The position numbers were made by a program, and so were the translations under genes. Shown here piece by piece: positions 33,836 through 42,758 of a DNA stretch of 64,000 nt. Numbering within the stretch: the stretch's first letter is position 1; each line of letters opens with the position of its first letter. The notes beneath the pieces were generated by a model. It was not told where the DNA came from and did not search any database. It saw only the letters and a list, made by a program, of their open reading frames with translations. Where the stretch lies: positions 62,001-126,000 of the forward strand of contig CAWHBT010000015.1 of assembly GCA_963827595.1 (NCBI GenBank), in the 5' to 3' direction. The DNA is from DATEDA01 sp963827595. GTDB taxonomy: Bacteria > Pseudomonadota > Gammaproteobacteria > Burkholderiales > SG8-39.

Positions 33836-35835
33836 TGTTCTCCAAGATCCTCATCGCCAACCGCGGCGAGATCGCGTGCCGGGTGATCCGCACCGCGCGC
33901 CGCCTCGGCGTCAAGACGGTGGCGGTCTATTCCGAGGTCGACGCGCGGGCGCAGCACGTGCTCGCCGCCGATGAGGCCTACCTCATCGGCCCGCCGCCGG
34001 TCAAGGAGAGCTACCTTCGCGGCGACCGCATCCTCGAGGTCGCCAGGCGCGCCGGCGCGCCGGCGATCCACCCGGGCTACGGGTTCCTCTCGGAGAACGA
34101 GGCGTTCGCCGACGCCTGCGAGAAGGCGGGCGTGGTGTTCATCGGTCCGCCGGCCGCGGCGATCCGCGCGATGGGGTCGAAGAGCGCGGCGAAGCGGATC
34201 ATGGAGCGGGCCGGCGTCCCGCTCGTCCCGGGCTTTCACGGCGAGGAACAGGACGCCGCGTACCTCCGGGGTCAGGCGGATCGCATCGGCTATCCGGTCC
34301 TGATCAAGGCCGCGGCCGGCGGCGGCGGCAAAGGGATGCGGATCGTCGAGCGCGCGGCGGAGTTCGAGACCGCGCTCGCGTCCTGCAAGCGCGAGTCCGC
34401 GGCGGCGTTCGGCGACGACCGGGTGCTGCTCGAGAAGTACCTCCGCCGGCCGCGGCACATCGAGATCCAGGTGTTCGCCGACGAGCACGGGAACTGCGTG
34501 CATCTCTTCGAGCGCGACTGCTCGGTGCAGCGGCGCCACCAGAAGGTCCTCGAGGAAGCGCCCGCCCCCGGCATGACCGCGGAGCGCCGCGCCGCGATGG
34601 GCGCGGCGGCGGTTGCCGCGGCCAAGGCGATCGGCTACGTCGGCGCGGGCACGGTCGAGTTCATCGCCGACCAGTCCGGCACGTTCCACTTCATGGAGAT
34701 GAACACCCGGCTCCAGGTCGAGCATCCGGTGACCGAGATGATCACCGACGTCGACCTGGTCGAGTGGCAGCTGCGGGTGGCCTCGGGCGAGCCCCTGCCG
34801 AAGCGCCAGGACGAGCTCGCGATCGACGGCCACGCGCTGGAGGCGCGGATCTACGCCGAGGACCCGGCCAAGGGCTTCCTGCCCGCGACCGGCCGGATCG
34901 TGCATCTCGCGACGCCGCCGGCCTCGCGCCACGTGCGCGTCGACACCGGGGTCGCCGCCGGCGACGAGATCTCCCCGCACTATGACCCGATGATCGCCAA
35001 GCTGATCGTCTGGGACCGCGATCGGGCGGGCACGCTGATCCGGATGCGCGACGCACTGGAGCGATTCCAGGTCGTGGGCCTCGCCACGAACGTCGCGTTT
35101 CTCGGGCGCCTCGTCTCGAGTCGCGCCTTCGGCGCGGCGGACCTGGACACCGGCCTCATCGAGCGCAGCGGCGGCGAGCTCTTCCCGCCGCCGGCACCGG
35201 CCGCCGACGAAGTCCTCGCGGCCGCGACGTTGTCGGAGCTGCTCCGCCACGACCGCGATGCGCGCCGCCACGCGGCAGTGTCCGGCGACCCGTGGTCGCC
35301 CTGGGGCGGCTGCGAGGGGTGGCGGCTCAACCAGGACAACCACCACGTGTTCGTTTTCCGGGAGGGCGAGCGGCAGGTCGCGGTCACCGCGCACTACCGC
35401 AAGGGCGGCGAGTACGAGGTCGAGCTGCCCGGCGGGCGCCGGACGCTGTCGGGCGAGCTCACCGACCCGACCACGATCCGGGCCTGGCTCGACGACGAGG
35501 AGCTGGCGGCCACCGTGGTGCGCGCCGGCGCGGTGCTCGACGTCTTCCGCGGCGCCGAACGCCACACGCTCGAGCTGCACGACCCGTGGCTCGCCGAAGT
35601 CGCGGGCGACGTCCACAGCGGCGGCCTCGCCGCGCCGATGCCGGGCAAGGTCATCGCGGTGCTCGTCCAGGCCGGGGCAACGGTCGAGCGCGGCACGCCG
35701 CTCGTCATCATGGAAGCGATGAAGATGGAGCACACCATCACCGCGCCCGCCGCCGGCACCGTCCAGGAGATCCTGTACCGGGTCGGCGAGCAGGTCGCGG
35801 AGGGCGCGGATCTCATCCGCTTCGACGCCGCGTGA
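33835..35835 (+). CDS. liuD: methylcrotonoyl-CoA carboxylase, biotin-carrying (alpha) subunit
   Basis: 666 residues. The biotin carboxylase domain spans 1-450: KILIANRGEIACRVIRTA, the ATP-grasp glycine loop KAAAGGGGKGM, and EMNTRLQVEHPVTE. A middle BT domain and the C-terminal biotinyl domain with EAMKMEHT (biotinylated Lys) complete the enzyme. It carboxylates biotin with ATP and bicarbonate for LiuB at 7940. ATG 33835 overlaps the liuC stop. Propionyl- or geranyl-CoA carboxylase alpha subunits are similar, but the adjacent liuC and liuE favour methylcrotonyl-CoA. Confidence 0.92.
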   Translation: MFSKILIANRGEIACRVIRTARRLGVKTVAVYSEVDARAQHVLAADEAYLIGPPPVKESYLRGDRILEVARRAGAPAIHPGYGFLSENEAFADACEKAGVVFIGPPAAAIRAMGSKSAAKRIMERAGVPLVPGFHGEEQDAAYLRGQADRIGYPVLIKAAAGGGGKGMRIVERAAEFETALASCKRESAAAFGDDRVLLEKYLRRPRHIEIQVFADEHGNCVHLFERDCSVQRRHQKVLEEAPAPGMTAERRAAMGAAAVAAAKAIGYVGAGTVEFIADQSGTFHFMEMNTRLQVEHPVTEMITDVDLVEWQLRVASGEPLPKRQDELAIDGHALEARIYAEDPAKGFLPATGRIVHLATPPASRHVRVDTGVAAGDEISPHYDPMIAKLIVWDRDRAGTLIRMRDALERFQVVGLATNVAFLGRLVSSRAFGAADLDTGLIERSGGELFPPPAPAADEVLAAATLSELLRHDRDARRHAAVSGDPWSPWGGCEGWRLNQDNHHVFVFREGERQVAVTAHYRKGGEYEVELPGGRRTLSGELTDPTTIRAWLDDEELAATVVRAGAVLDVFRGAERHTLELHDPWLAEVAGDVHSGGLAAPMPGKVIAVLVQAGATVERGTPLVIMEAMKMEHTITAPAAGTVQEILYRVGEQVAEGADLIRFDAA

Positions 35836-36761
35836 GAGTCCTCCTCTACACCCCGTCGTCGAAGATGACGCCCGAATGGCGGGACGCGTTGGCGCGCGCG
35901 CTGCCGGAGGCCGAGGTGCGCCCCTGGGCGCCGGGCCTCGCTTGGCGGGCGGACTACGCGACGCTCTGGCACCCCGCGGCCGAGGTGCTCGCGGGGCAGA
36001 CCGGCCTCAAGGCGATCTTCAACCTCGGCGCCGGCGTCGAGGCGCTGCTCAAGCGGATCGCGCTGCCACCCGGGGTGCCGCTCATCCGGCTCGAAGACGC
36101 CGGCATGGGGCGCCAGATGGCGGAGTACGTGACCTGGGCCGTCCTGCGCTACTTCCGCCGGCTGGATGCGTACGCCGCGCAGCAATCGCGCGGGGAGTGG
36201 AAACTCCATCGCCCGCTTCGGCACCCGGACTTTCCGGTGGGGGTGATGGGTCTGGGCGTGCTCGGCGCGCAGGTCGCACGCGCGCTCGCCGCCGTGGGCT
36301 TCCCGGTGCTCGGCTGGAGCCGGGGAACGAAGCAGGTGGACGGCGTGCGGTCCTTCGCGGGCCCGGCGGAGCTGGACGCATTCCTCGGCGGCACACGCGC
36401 CCTCGTCTGCATGCTCCCGCTCACCGCCGACACCGAGGGCATCCTCAATCGCCGGACCCTGTTCAGGCTCCCGCAGGGCGGTTACGTGATCAACGTCGCC
36501 CGCGGCGGGCTGATCGTCGATGATGATCTCCTCGGAGCGCTCGACGCCGGGCAGGTCGCCGGCGCGACGCTGGACGTCTTTCGCGAGGAGCCGCTGCCCG
36601 CGGCGCATCCTTACTGGCGGCACCCGAAGGTGCTGATCACGCCGCACGCCTCCGCGGCCACGCTGCTCGACGAGTCGGCGGCGCAGATCGCCGGCAAGAT
36701 CCGCCGGCTCGAGCGCGGCGAACCGGTCACCGGCGTGGTCGATCTCCCGCGCGGCTACTGA
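35832..36761 (+). CDS. D-2-hydroxyacid dehydrogenase (glyoxylate/hydroxypyruvate reductase A-like)
   Basis: 309 residues. NAD(P)-binding MGLGVLGAQVARALA at about 140; catalytic Arg in NVARGGLIVDDDL, Glu in DVFREEPLP and His in ITPHASAAT, as in GhrA. It reduces glyoxylate or hydroxypyruvate in the cytosol. GTG 35832 overlaps the liuD stop (GTGA), so it is cotranslated with the leucine genes. That placement is recurrent for this family and need not mean a role in leucine breakdown. Confidence 0.87.
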   Translation: MRVLLYTPSSKMTPEWRDALARALPEAEVRPWAPGLAWRADYATLWHPAAEVLAGQTGLKAIFNLGAGVEALLKRIALPPGVPLIRLEDAGMGRQMAEYVTWAVLRYFRRLDAYAAQQSRGEWKLHRPLRHPDFPVGVMGLGVLGAQVARALAAVGFPVLGWSRGTKQVDGVRSFAGPAELDAFLGGTRALVCMLPLTADTEGILNRRTLFRLPQGGYVINVARGGLIVDDDLLGALDAGQVAGATLDVFREEPLPAAHPYWRHPKVLITPHASAATLLDESAAQIAGKIRRLERGEPVTGVVDLPRGY

Positions 36762-36847
36762 GGCCGCGCCCGGGCTTCAACCCAGCGCGCCGTTGAGCGC
36801 GAAATCGAAGATCCGGTAGCTCGGCGCAGTTGCGGTAAATTGCGGTC

Positions 36848-37756
36848 ATGGAGCTCCCCAAGCGCGTACGCATCGTCGAGGTCGGCCCGCGCGACGGCCT
36901 GCAGAATGAGGCGAAGAGCGTCCCCACGGCCGTCAAGGTCGAGTTGATCGAGCGGCTCGCCGCCGCCGGGCTCCCGGCGGTCGAGGCGACGGCGTTCGTC
37001 TCGCCGAAGTGGGTGCCGCAGATGGCGGACCATTCAGAGGTGCTGAAAGCCCTGCGGCGCAAGCCCGGCGTGTCCTACCCGGTGCTGGTGCCGAACATGC
37101 AGGGCTTCGCGGCCGCGGTGGCGGCGGGCGCCGAGGAGATCGCGGTGTTCGGCGCGGCGTCCGAGACCTTCAGCCGGAAGAACATCAATGCGTCGATCGC
37201 CGAGAGCCTCGAGCGGTTCGGGCCGGTGGCCGAGGCGGCGCGGGCGAAGGGCATCCGCGTGCGCGGCTACATCTCGTGCGTCGTGGGCTGTCCCTACGAG
37301 GGCGCGGTGAAGCCCGAGGCGGTGGCCGAGGTCGCGAAGCGGCTGGACGCCATGGGCTGCTACGAGATCTCGCTCGGCGACACCATCGGCGTCGGGACGC
37401 CCGGGAAGGTGAAGCGCATGCTCGAGACGGTCGCACGCGCAGTGCCGGTCGAGCGCCTCGCGGTCCATCTTCACGACACCTACGGCCAGGCGCTCGCGAA
37501 CCTGTACGCCGCGCTCGAGCTGGGCGTCGCGACCGCCGACAGCTCGGTCGCCGGGCTGGGCGGCTGTCCCTACGCCAAGGGCGCGTCCGGCAACGTCGCC
37601 ACCGAGGACGTCGTTTACCTGCTCGACGGACTCGGCGTCGAGACCGGGGTCGAGCTCGCGAAGGTCTACGACGCCGGCCGCTTCATCTGCGACGCGCTCG
37701 GGCGCGAGCCGGCGTCCAAGGTGGCGAAGGCGCTGGCGTCGAAAAGAGCGGCGTGA
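36848..37756 (+). CDS. liuE: hydroxymethylglutaryl-CoA lyase
   Basis: 302 residues, the usual length. EVGPRDGLQNE at the N-terminus and the signature GLGGCPYAKGASGNVATED near residue 235, with the catalytic Cys, identify HMG-CoA lyase, which splits HMG-CoA into acetoacetate and acetyl-CoA, the last step of leucine degradation. HLHDTYGQALAN carries metal-binding histidines. It follows an 86-base gap, so it may have its own promoter. Confidence 0.94.
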   Translation: MELPKRVRIVEVGPRDGLQNEAKSVPTAVKVELIERLAAAGLPAVEATAFVSPKWVPQMADHSEVLKALRRKPGVSYPVLVPNMQGFAAAVAAGAEEIAVFGAASETFSRKNINASIAESLERFGPVAEAARAKGIRVRGYISCVVGCPYEGAVKPEAVAEVAKRLDAMGCYEISLGDTIGVGTPGKVKRMLETVARAVPVERLAVHLHDTYGQALANLYAALELGVATADSSVAGLGGCPYAKGASGNVATEDVVYLLDGLGVETGVELAKVYDAGRFICDALGREPASKVAKALASKRAA

Positions 37757-37968
37757 GCGGACAGCCCAAGCTCGAGCTCGTCGCCGGCGGGCGCGTGGAC
37801 GATCCGGCGTCGCCCTGCATCAACGTCTGCAGGATGAACGAGCGGAGCGGCTTCTGCGAGGGCTGCTTCCGCACGATCGACGAGATCGCGTGCTGGTCCG
37901 GCTACACGCGCGAGGAGAAGCTCGCCGTGCTCGCCAAGCTCGAACCGCGCCGGCGCGCCCCCGGTTGA
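37753..37968 (+). CDS. DUF1289 small cysteine protein
   Basis: 71 residues. Its four cysteines lie in SPCINVCRMNERSGFCEGCFRT, the DUF1289 pattern, probably binding a metal or Fe-S cluster. The tail GYTREEKLAVLAKLEPRR is typical of the family. Start GTG 37753 overlaps the liuE stop (GTGA), and its stop overlaps the next TTG. Function unknown. Confidence 0.85.
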   Translation: MSGQPKLELVAGGRVDDPASPCINVCRMNERSGFCEGCFRTIDEIACWSGYTREEKLAVLAKLEPRRRAPG

Positions 37969-38894
37969 GCGCCACGCACTTGCTTCCCGGCCAACTCCAG
38001 GTCTTCGAGCGCGGCTGGCTGTCGTCCAACAACGTGCTCATGAAAGGGGCCGACGGCGCGGTGCTCGTCGACTCGAGCTACGTCACGCACGCGCCGCAGA
38101 CGCTCGCGCTCATCGAGCACGCGCTCGGCGGCGGCCGGCTCGCGCGGCTCGTCAACACCCACTGCCATTCCGATCACATGGGCGGCAACCGCGCAGTCCA
38201 GGCGGCGCACGGCTGCCGCACCAGCATCCCCGTGGGCGAGGCGCCGCTCATCGACCGCTGGGACGACCGCGAGCTCGTGCTCGGCTTCGCCGACCAGTGC
38301 GCCGACCGGTTCCACTACGACGATACGATCGCGCCGGGCGAGACCCTCCGCCTCGGGGACATCGACTGGCAGGTTCTCGCCGCGCCGGGCCACGATCCGC
38401 ACGCGGTGATGCTCTACGCGCCGCAGGAGCGCATCCTCATCTCGGCCGACGCCCTCTGGGAGGACGGGTTCGGGGTGATCTTCCCCGCGCTCTTCGGCGA
38501 TGCGACCGCGTTCGCCGCGACCCGCGCCACGCTCGAGTCGATCGCCCGGCTCGACGTCCGCACCGTGATCCCGGGTCACGGTCGCGTGTTCGGCGCGCCC
38601 GGGCCGGCCCTCGAGCGCGCGTTTCAGCGCCTGGAAGGCTACGAGCGGGACGTCACGCGGCATGCGCGACACGCCGCCAAGGTGATGATCGTTTTCGCGC
38701 TGCTCGACAAGCGACGCCTTCCGCTCGAGCGGCTGCCGCAGTACGTCCAGGACGTCGGATTGATCCGGGAGCTGAACGCCCGCCACCTGCACATGACGCC
38801 CGCGGCGCTCGCCGAGTGGCTGGTCGCGGATCTCGGCCGCACGGGAGCCATCGGCCGCGAGGGCGACGACATCGTGCCGCTCGTGGGGGCGTGA
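37965..38894 (+). CDS. MBL-fold metallohydrolase
   Basis: 309 residues from TTG 37965, which overlaps the previous stop (TTGA). The metal-binding HCHSDHMGGN (HxHxDH) is near residue 66; GHD, SAD and IPGHG supply the remaining ligands. A C-terminal helical region (MIVFALLDKRRLPLERLPQY) resembles the glyoxalase II-like/LACTB2 arrangement. Substrate unknown. The TTG was preferred to the upstream ATG at 37890 because that one lies deep inside DUF1289. Confidence 0.83.
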   Translation: MSATHLLPGQLQVFERGWLSSNNVLMKGADGAVLVDSSYVTHAPQTLALIEHALGGGRLARLVNTHCHSDHMGGNRAVQAAHGCRTSIPVGEAPLIDRWDDRELVLGFADQCADRFHYDDTIAPGETLRLGDIDWQVLAAPGHDPHAVMLYAPQERILISADALWEDGFGVIFPALFGDATAFAATRATLESIARLDVRTVIPGHGRVFGAPGPALERAFQRLEGYERDVTRHARHAAKVMIVFALLDKRRLPLERLPQYVQDVGLIRELNARHLHMTPAALAEWLVADLGRTGAIGREGDDIVPLVGA

Positions 38895-38905
38895 CGGTGG
38901 GCGGC

Positions 38906-39262
38906 TCAGAACGACAGCGACTCGACCTCTCCCGCGCCGAAGAACTCGCGCGTGTACCGGACTGCCGCCGCCTCGTCGAACCCCTTGCAGGTGTAGAGGA
39001 CGACCGAGAAGAGCTTGGCCGAGGACCACACGTAAGCGGTGATCCCCGAGTCGATGAGCGGCAGGAACGCGTCGAAGCCCTGGTTTTCGGCGCTGCCGAG
39101 CCCGGCAGGCGAGTGGATCGTCGGCTCGCCGTAGGCCTTGAGGTTCAGATGGCCGGCCACGCCGTGCAGGTACGCGGCAACCCGTTCCCGCGTCACCTCG
39201 ATCGTGTAGAAGCCCTCGACCAGCAGGCGCTGGCGAAAGACGTGCGGCGCCAGGTTTCTCAT
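38906..39262 (-). CDS. S-adenosylmethionine decarboxylase-like protein
   Basis: 118 residues. The pattern FLPLIDSGITAYVWSSAKLF, then VVLYTCKGFDEAAAVRYTRE, mirrors SpeD (ESHxxxHTWPE then FTCG-DP-A). A Ser sits where the pyruvoyl-forming Ser is found, but the His/Trp/Pro signature is not kept. It could be a pyruvoyl enzyme with a different substrate or an inactive relative. ATG 39262 overlaps the end of the phosphodiesterase gene. Confidence 0.6.
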   Translation of the reverse strand: MRNLAPHVFRQRLLVEGFYTIEVTRERVAAYLHGVAGHLNLKAYGEPTIHSPAGLGSAENQGFDAFLPLIDSGITAYVWSSAKLFSVVLYTCKGFDEAAAVRYTREFFGAGEVESLSF

Positions 39263-39831
39263 GGTTCCACCTTCGCTGGCAAAGGGAGCAGCTCGATCCG
39301 GGCGCGGACCTGCCCGCCGTCGACCTCGAGCAGCGCGACCGAGACCGGCAGCCGGAAGCGGCGCGGCCCCGCGCTCCCCGGGTTGACGTACAGCACGCCA
39401 TCGCGCTCCTCGACGTGCGGTTGATGCGAGTGGCCGGACACGACCACCCGGAACCCGGCGGCGGCGGGGTCGAGCTCGAGCGCCTTCAGGTCGTGCAGGA
39501 CATAGAGCACGATGCCGCCCAGCCGGACCGAGGCCGCGTCGGGAATCGTCCGCGCCCACGTCTCCCGGTCGTTGTTGCCCCGCACGACGGTCAGCGGCGC
39601 GACGGCGCGCAGCTCGCGCAGCACCTCCGGCGTGCCGATGTCCCCGGCGTGCACGAGATGATCCGCGCCGCGCAGCGCGGCGAGCGCCTCCGGGCGCAGG
39701 AGGCCGTGGGTGTCCGAGATCACGCCGACGCGAACCCGGGTTTCGCCGCCGGCACGCGGCTCCCCGGTCCCGGGCGCGGCCGCTGGCAGCGACGCCGGTT
39801 GATAGCGGCGACGGCCGGCCTCATTTAGCAT
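39259..39831 (-). CDS. YfcE/MJ0936-type metallophosphodiesterase
   Basis: 190 residues from ATG 39831. VGVISDTHG, VHAGDIG, VRGNNDRE, VLHD and VSGHSHQP are the metal ligands of small calcineurin-like phosphodiesterases. About 30 Pro/Ala/Arg-rich residues precede the first strand; no nearer ATG or GTG exists before ISDTHG, so the extension may be real. It is divergent from the rhomboid gene with 22 bases between starts. Confidence 0.85.
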   Translation of the reverse strand: MLNEAGRRRYQPASLPAAAPGTGEPRAGGETRVRVGVISDTHGLLRPEALAALRGADHLVHAGDIGTPEVLRELRAVAPLTVVRGNNDRETWARTIPDAASVRLGGIVLYVLHDLKALELDPAAAGFRVVVSGHSHQPHVEERDGVLYVNPGSAGPRRFRLPVSVALLEVDGGQVRARIELLPLPAKVEP

Positions 39832-39853
39832 CTGATCCCGCCCGCAGCTCACA

Positions 39854-40474
39854 ATGTTTCCGTCCGTTCCTCCCGTCACCTGGACGCTCATCGTCGCGAA
39901 CACGGTGATCTACATCCTGCAGCTCGGCGCCGCCGGCGGCTTGATCCAGTATTTCGCGCTGTGGCCCCTCGGCGCATCGTCCGCCCTCGGCCCGGACGCG
40001 GTCGGCGCCTTCCAGCCGTGGCAGCTCGTCACCTACAGCTTCCTGCACGGCAGCTTCACGCATCTGTTCCTCAACATGCTTGCCCTGTTCATGTTCGGGT
40101 CCGAGATCGAGCGGCTCTTCGGACGGCGCCGCTACCTCGCGTACTACTTCGCCGCGGTGCTCGCCGCCGCCGTGACCCAGCTCGTGGTCTCGACGGCGAC
40201 CGGTTCGTTCTACCCCACGGTCGGCGCGTCGGGCGGCGTCTTCGGGCTGCTGCTCGCCTACGGCATCTACTTCCCGCGGCGCACGATCGTGCTGCTGTTC
40301 CCGCCGATCCCGATGCCGGCGTGGCTGTTCGTCATCGTGTACGCGGTGGTCGAGCTCTACCTCGGCGTGACCGGCACCCAGGCCGGGGTCGCCCATTTCG
40401 CGCACCTCGGCGGCATGGTCGGAGGCTTCCTCATGCTCCGCTACTGGCGCCGGCAGTCGCTGCTGCGACGGTAG
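39854..40474 (+). CDS. rhomboid-family intramembrane serine protease
   Basis: 206 residues with six hydrophobic helices. The catalytic serine is in GASGGVFGLLLAYG (near residue 132) and the histidine in AHFAHLGGMVGG (near residue 180). HGSFTHLFLNMLALFMFG is the conserved HxxxxHxxxNM segment. It cleaves transmembrane substrates; the target is unknown. ATG 39854 is the only reasonable start. Confidence 0.92.
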   Translation: MFPSVPPVTWTLIVANTVIYILQLGAAGGLIQYFALWPLGASSALGPDAVGAFQPWQLVTYSFLHGSFTHLFLNMLALFMFGSEIERLFGRRRYLAYYFAAVLAAAVTQLVVSTATGSFYPTVGASGGVFGLLLAYGIYFPRRTIVLLFPPIPMPAWLFVIVYAVVELYLGVTGTQAGVAHFAHLGGMVGGFLMLRYWRRQSLLRR

Positions 40475-40490
40475 CCGCCGGCCACCTCCC

Positions 40491-41321
40491 TCAGTTGGTG
40501 CGCAGCGCCCGCCAGGGATGCGTGCGCCCATCGGGCATCGTGACGCGACCGACGATGCGATCGGCGCTGGCGCGACCCTGGAACCGCACCGTGCCGCCGT
40601 TGTAGGGGAACCGCATGAAAATCGAAGGCCCGCGCACGTACGCGCGTTCCAGGCCGATTATCTCGCCCCGGACCGAGGCGACGCCGGCGAGGGACTGGAA
40701 CTGCTGGGTGAGATCGAGATCGATCTCGGTGGCGCGGCCCTCTAGCGGGACGGTCGTCCGCCATTCGCCCGCGACCTGCGCCGGCACGATCCAGAGATAC
40801 AGCGTGCTCTTCTGTTCGACGCCGACCGGCTTTCCCGGCGCCGGCACCACGAGGGTCGCGTCCGGCTTCCACTCGCCCATGTCGCCGTCGTGGGAGACGA
40901 TCCGCGCACCGGGGCGCAGCTGGCTCAGCATCTTGGGGCGCAGCTCGACGTTGGTGTCCGGCAGGAGGTAGAACGCGAGCACCGTCGCGGGCGAGAAGTC
41001 GACGTCGTGGATGTCCTTCTGGACGAAGGCCACGCGGTCGGCGACGCCGGCCTTGCGCGCGTTCTCCTCGGCGAGCTCGACGAGCGATTTCACGTAGTCG
41101 AAGCCCACGCCGCGGGCGCCGTACTTCTTGGCGGCAGTGATGACGATCCGGCCGTCGCCGGAGCCGAGGTCCATGACGAAGTCGGTGCCCCGCACGCCGG
41201 CGAGCTTCAGCATCTCCTCGACGACGTTCTGCGGCGTCTGGACGTAGGGCACCTCCTCGCCGGCGGAAGCCGAGAGGCACGCGACCGCGGCCGACACGAC
41301 GCAGAGCGCCAGGCGCCTCAT
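40491..41321 (-). CDS. exported class I SAM-methyltransferase-like protein (copy 1)
   Basis: 276 residues. A signal peptide (MRRLALCVVSAAVACLSASA) is followed by a methyltransferase core: MDLGSGDGRIVITAAKKYGA (motif I), GVGFDY, and VAFVQKDIHDVDF. A C-terminal beta-rich part with LYLWIVPAQVAGEW is shared with the neighbour at 41318. The two are tandem paralogues. ATG 41321 overlaps the neighbour's stop (ATGA). A SAM-dependent enzyme with a signal peptide is odd because SAM is cytosolic. Confidence 0.8.
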   Translation of the reverse strand: MRRLALCVVSAAVACLSASAGEEVPYVQTPQNVVEEMLKLAGVRGTDFVMDLGSGDGRIVITAAKKYGARGVGFDYVKSLVELAEENARKAGVADRVAFVQKDIHDVDFSPATVLAFYLLPDTNVELRPKMLSQLRPGARIVSHDGDMGEWKPDATLVVPAPGKPVGVEQKSTLYLWIVPAQVAGEWRTTVPLEGRATEIDLDLTQQFQSLAGVASVRGEIIGLERAYVRGPSIFMRFPYNGGTVRFQGRASADRIVGRVTMPDGRTHPWRALRTN

Positions 41322-42202
41322 TGTCGGCGCGCGGCGAACGGGACGGCGGGAGCGCCGTCGCGCCGGATCTCGCCGCGAATCTGCACCCCTTCGACGGTGC
41401 CCTCGTACGCGCCCGCGAGCGGCGAACCGGCCGGAACCGTGAACCGGACGGCCGTGCCGCGCATCCGGCCGCCGGCGATGGCGTGGCGCGCGCCGTCCAG
41501 CTCGAGCTCCCCGCCGAACTTCTGGAACTGCTGCGCGAGCGCGAGCGTGGCGCTGCGTCCGGGCGCGAGCGGCGTGTCGAGCCGCCACCGGCCTTCGACC
41601 TTCGCCGGCACGTACCAGAGGTAGACCCGGCTGGTGCGGTCGATGCCGACCGGCTTGTCGGGCGCGGGGATGGTCTCGGCGAGGTCCGGCTCCCACTCGT
41701 CGCCGAGATCCCAGTCGTGCGCGACGACCCGCGCGCCGGGCCGCAGCTGCTCGAGGATCCGCGGGCGCAGCTTGATGTTGAGGTCCCGGAAGAGGTACAG
41801 CGTCAGCACCGTCGCCGGCCGCAGGTCGGCGACGAACAGGTCCTCGGTGACGAACTTGGCGCGATCGGCCACGCCCTCGCGGCGAGCGTAGTACTGGCTC
41901 AGATTGACGAGATCGGGCTCGATCTCGATGCCGAGTCCGCGGGCCCCGTACTTCTTCGCCGCCGTGATCACGATCCGGCCGTCGCCGGACCCGAGATCGA
42001 TGACGAAGTCGTCGGGACCGACCCGCGCGACCTCGAGCATCCGGTCGACGGTGGATTGCGGCGTCGGCACATAGGGCGGCTTGGTGAGGAAGACCTGCGC
42101 CGACGCGGCGGGCGCGGCGAGCGCGCCGGCCGCCGCGAGGATCGCGAGCGGCCGCTTCCAGTCGAAGCGCGTCGACATCCGCCGCATGGTTGCACGACCC
42201 AT
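41318..42202 (-). CDS. exported class I SAM-methyltransferase-like protein (copy 2)
   Basis: 294 residues. Start ATG 42202 has GGAAG seven bases upstream; in-frame ATGs at 42187 and 42178 are alternatives. A signal peptide (LAILAAAGALAAPAASAQ) precedes IDLGSGDGRIVITAAKKYGA and GLGIEIEPDLVNL. The C-terminal part again has VYLWYVPAKVEGRW. It lies five bases from dsbB on the same strand. See copy 1 for the paralogy. Confidence 0.8.
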   Translation of the reverse strand: MGRATMRRMSTRFDWKRPLAILAAAGALAAPAASAQVFLTKPPYVPTPQSTVDRMLEVARVGPDDFVIDLGSGDGRIVITAAKKYGARGLGIEIEPDLVNLSQYYARREGVADRAKFVTEDLFVADLRPATVLTLYLFRDLNIKLRPRILEQLRPGARVVAHDWDLGDEWEPDLAETIPAPDKPVGIDRTSRVYLWYVPAKVEGRWRLDTPLAPGRSATLALAQQFQKFGGELELDGARHAIAGGRMRGTAVRFTVPAGSPLAGAYEGTVEGVQIRGEIRRDGAPAVPFAARRQ

Positions 42203-42206
42203 CGTG

Positions 42207-42749
42207 TTACTTCCGTAGCAGCTCGTACTCCGTGGGGTTGTCGGGGCACGCGCCGAACCCGCACTCGAGGAGCGTCGAGACCGCGTTGGCGAGCGCGACC
42301 GCCACGAACAGCCATCCAACCGCCTGCGTCACGATGCTCGGGCGCAGATCGTGGGTCCCCTCGACAAACTGCGCCTCGATGAACAGCAGCAATCCCGCGA
42401 GCGCCGCGATCGCGACGAACGCCACCAGCGCCCAGGTGTAGAAGTGCCAGCCGTAGAGCGCCGACCCGTACGACCCGGTGTCCGGCAGGATGTGCAGCAG
42501 GATCTGGCGCGTCGCCGCCGCGCCGCCGACGAGCGCGCTGATGATCACGACGCCGTAGTGGGACTCCGACGACCCGAAGCGGACATTCAGGGCGAAGCCG
42601 AGCCCGGCTCCGATCAGCCCGAGGCGCTGCACGAGGCAGAGCGGGCACGGCAGCTCGCCGCGCGCGAGCTGCCAGTAGAACGCGAACAGGAGCAAACCGC
42701 AGATGCCTAGGACGGCGAGGACGTTGAGGGCTTTCGCGATCGCGGCCAT
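42207..42749 (-). CDS. dsbB: disulfide bond formation protein B
   Basis: 180 residues, four transmembrane helices. CPLC (residues 35-38) and the second pair in LLECGFGACPDN are the quinone-linked and DsbA-facing cysteines. ERG/QRLGL after CPLC fits DsbB. It reoxidises DsbA at the inner membrane. The second cysteine pair sits near the C-terminus, later than in E. coli DsbB, as in the DsbB/DsbI variants. Confidence 0.88.
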   Translation of the reverse strand: MAAIAKALNVLAVLGICGLLLFAFYWQLARGELPCPLCLVQRLGLIGAGLGFALNVRFGSSESHYGVVIISALVGGAAATRQILLHILPDTGSYGSALYGWHFYTWALVAFVAIAALAGLLLFIEAQFVEGTHDLRPSIVTQAVGWLFVAVALANAVSTLLECGFGACPDNPTEYELLRK

Positions 42750-42758
42750 GGCGGTGAC

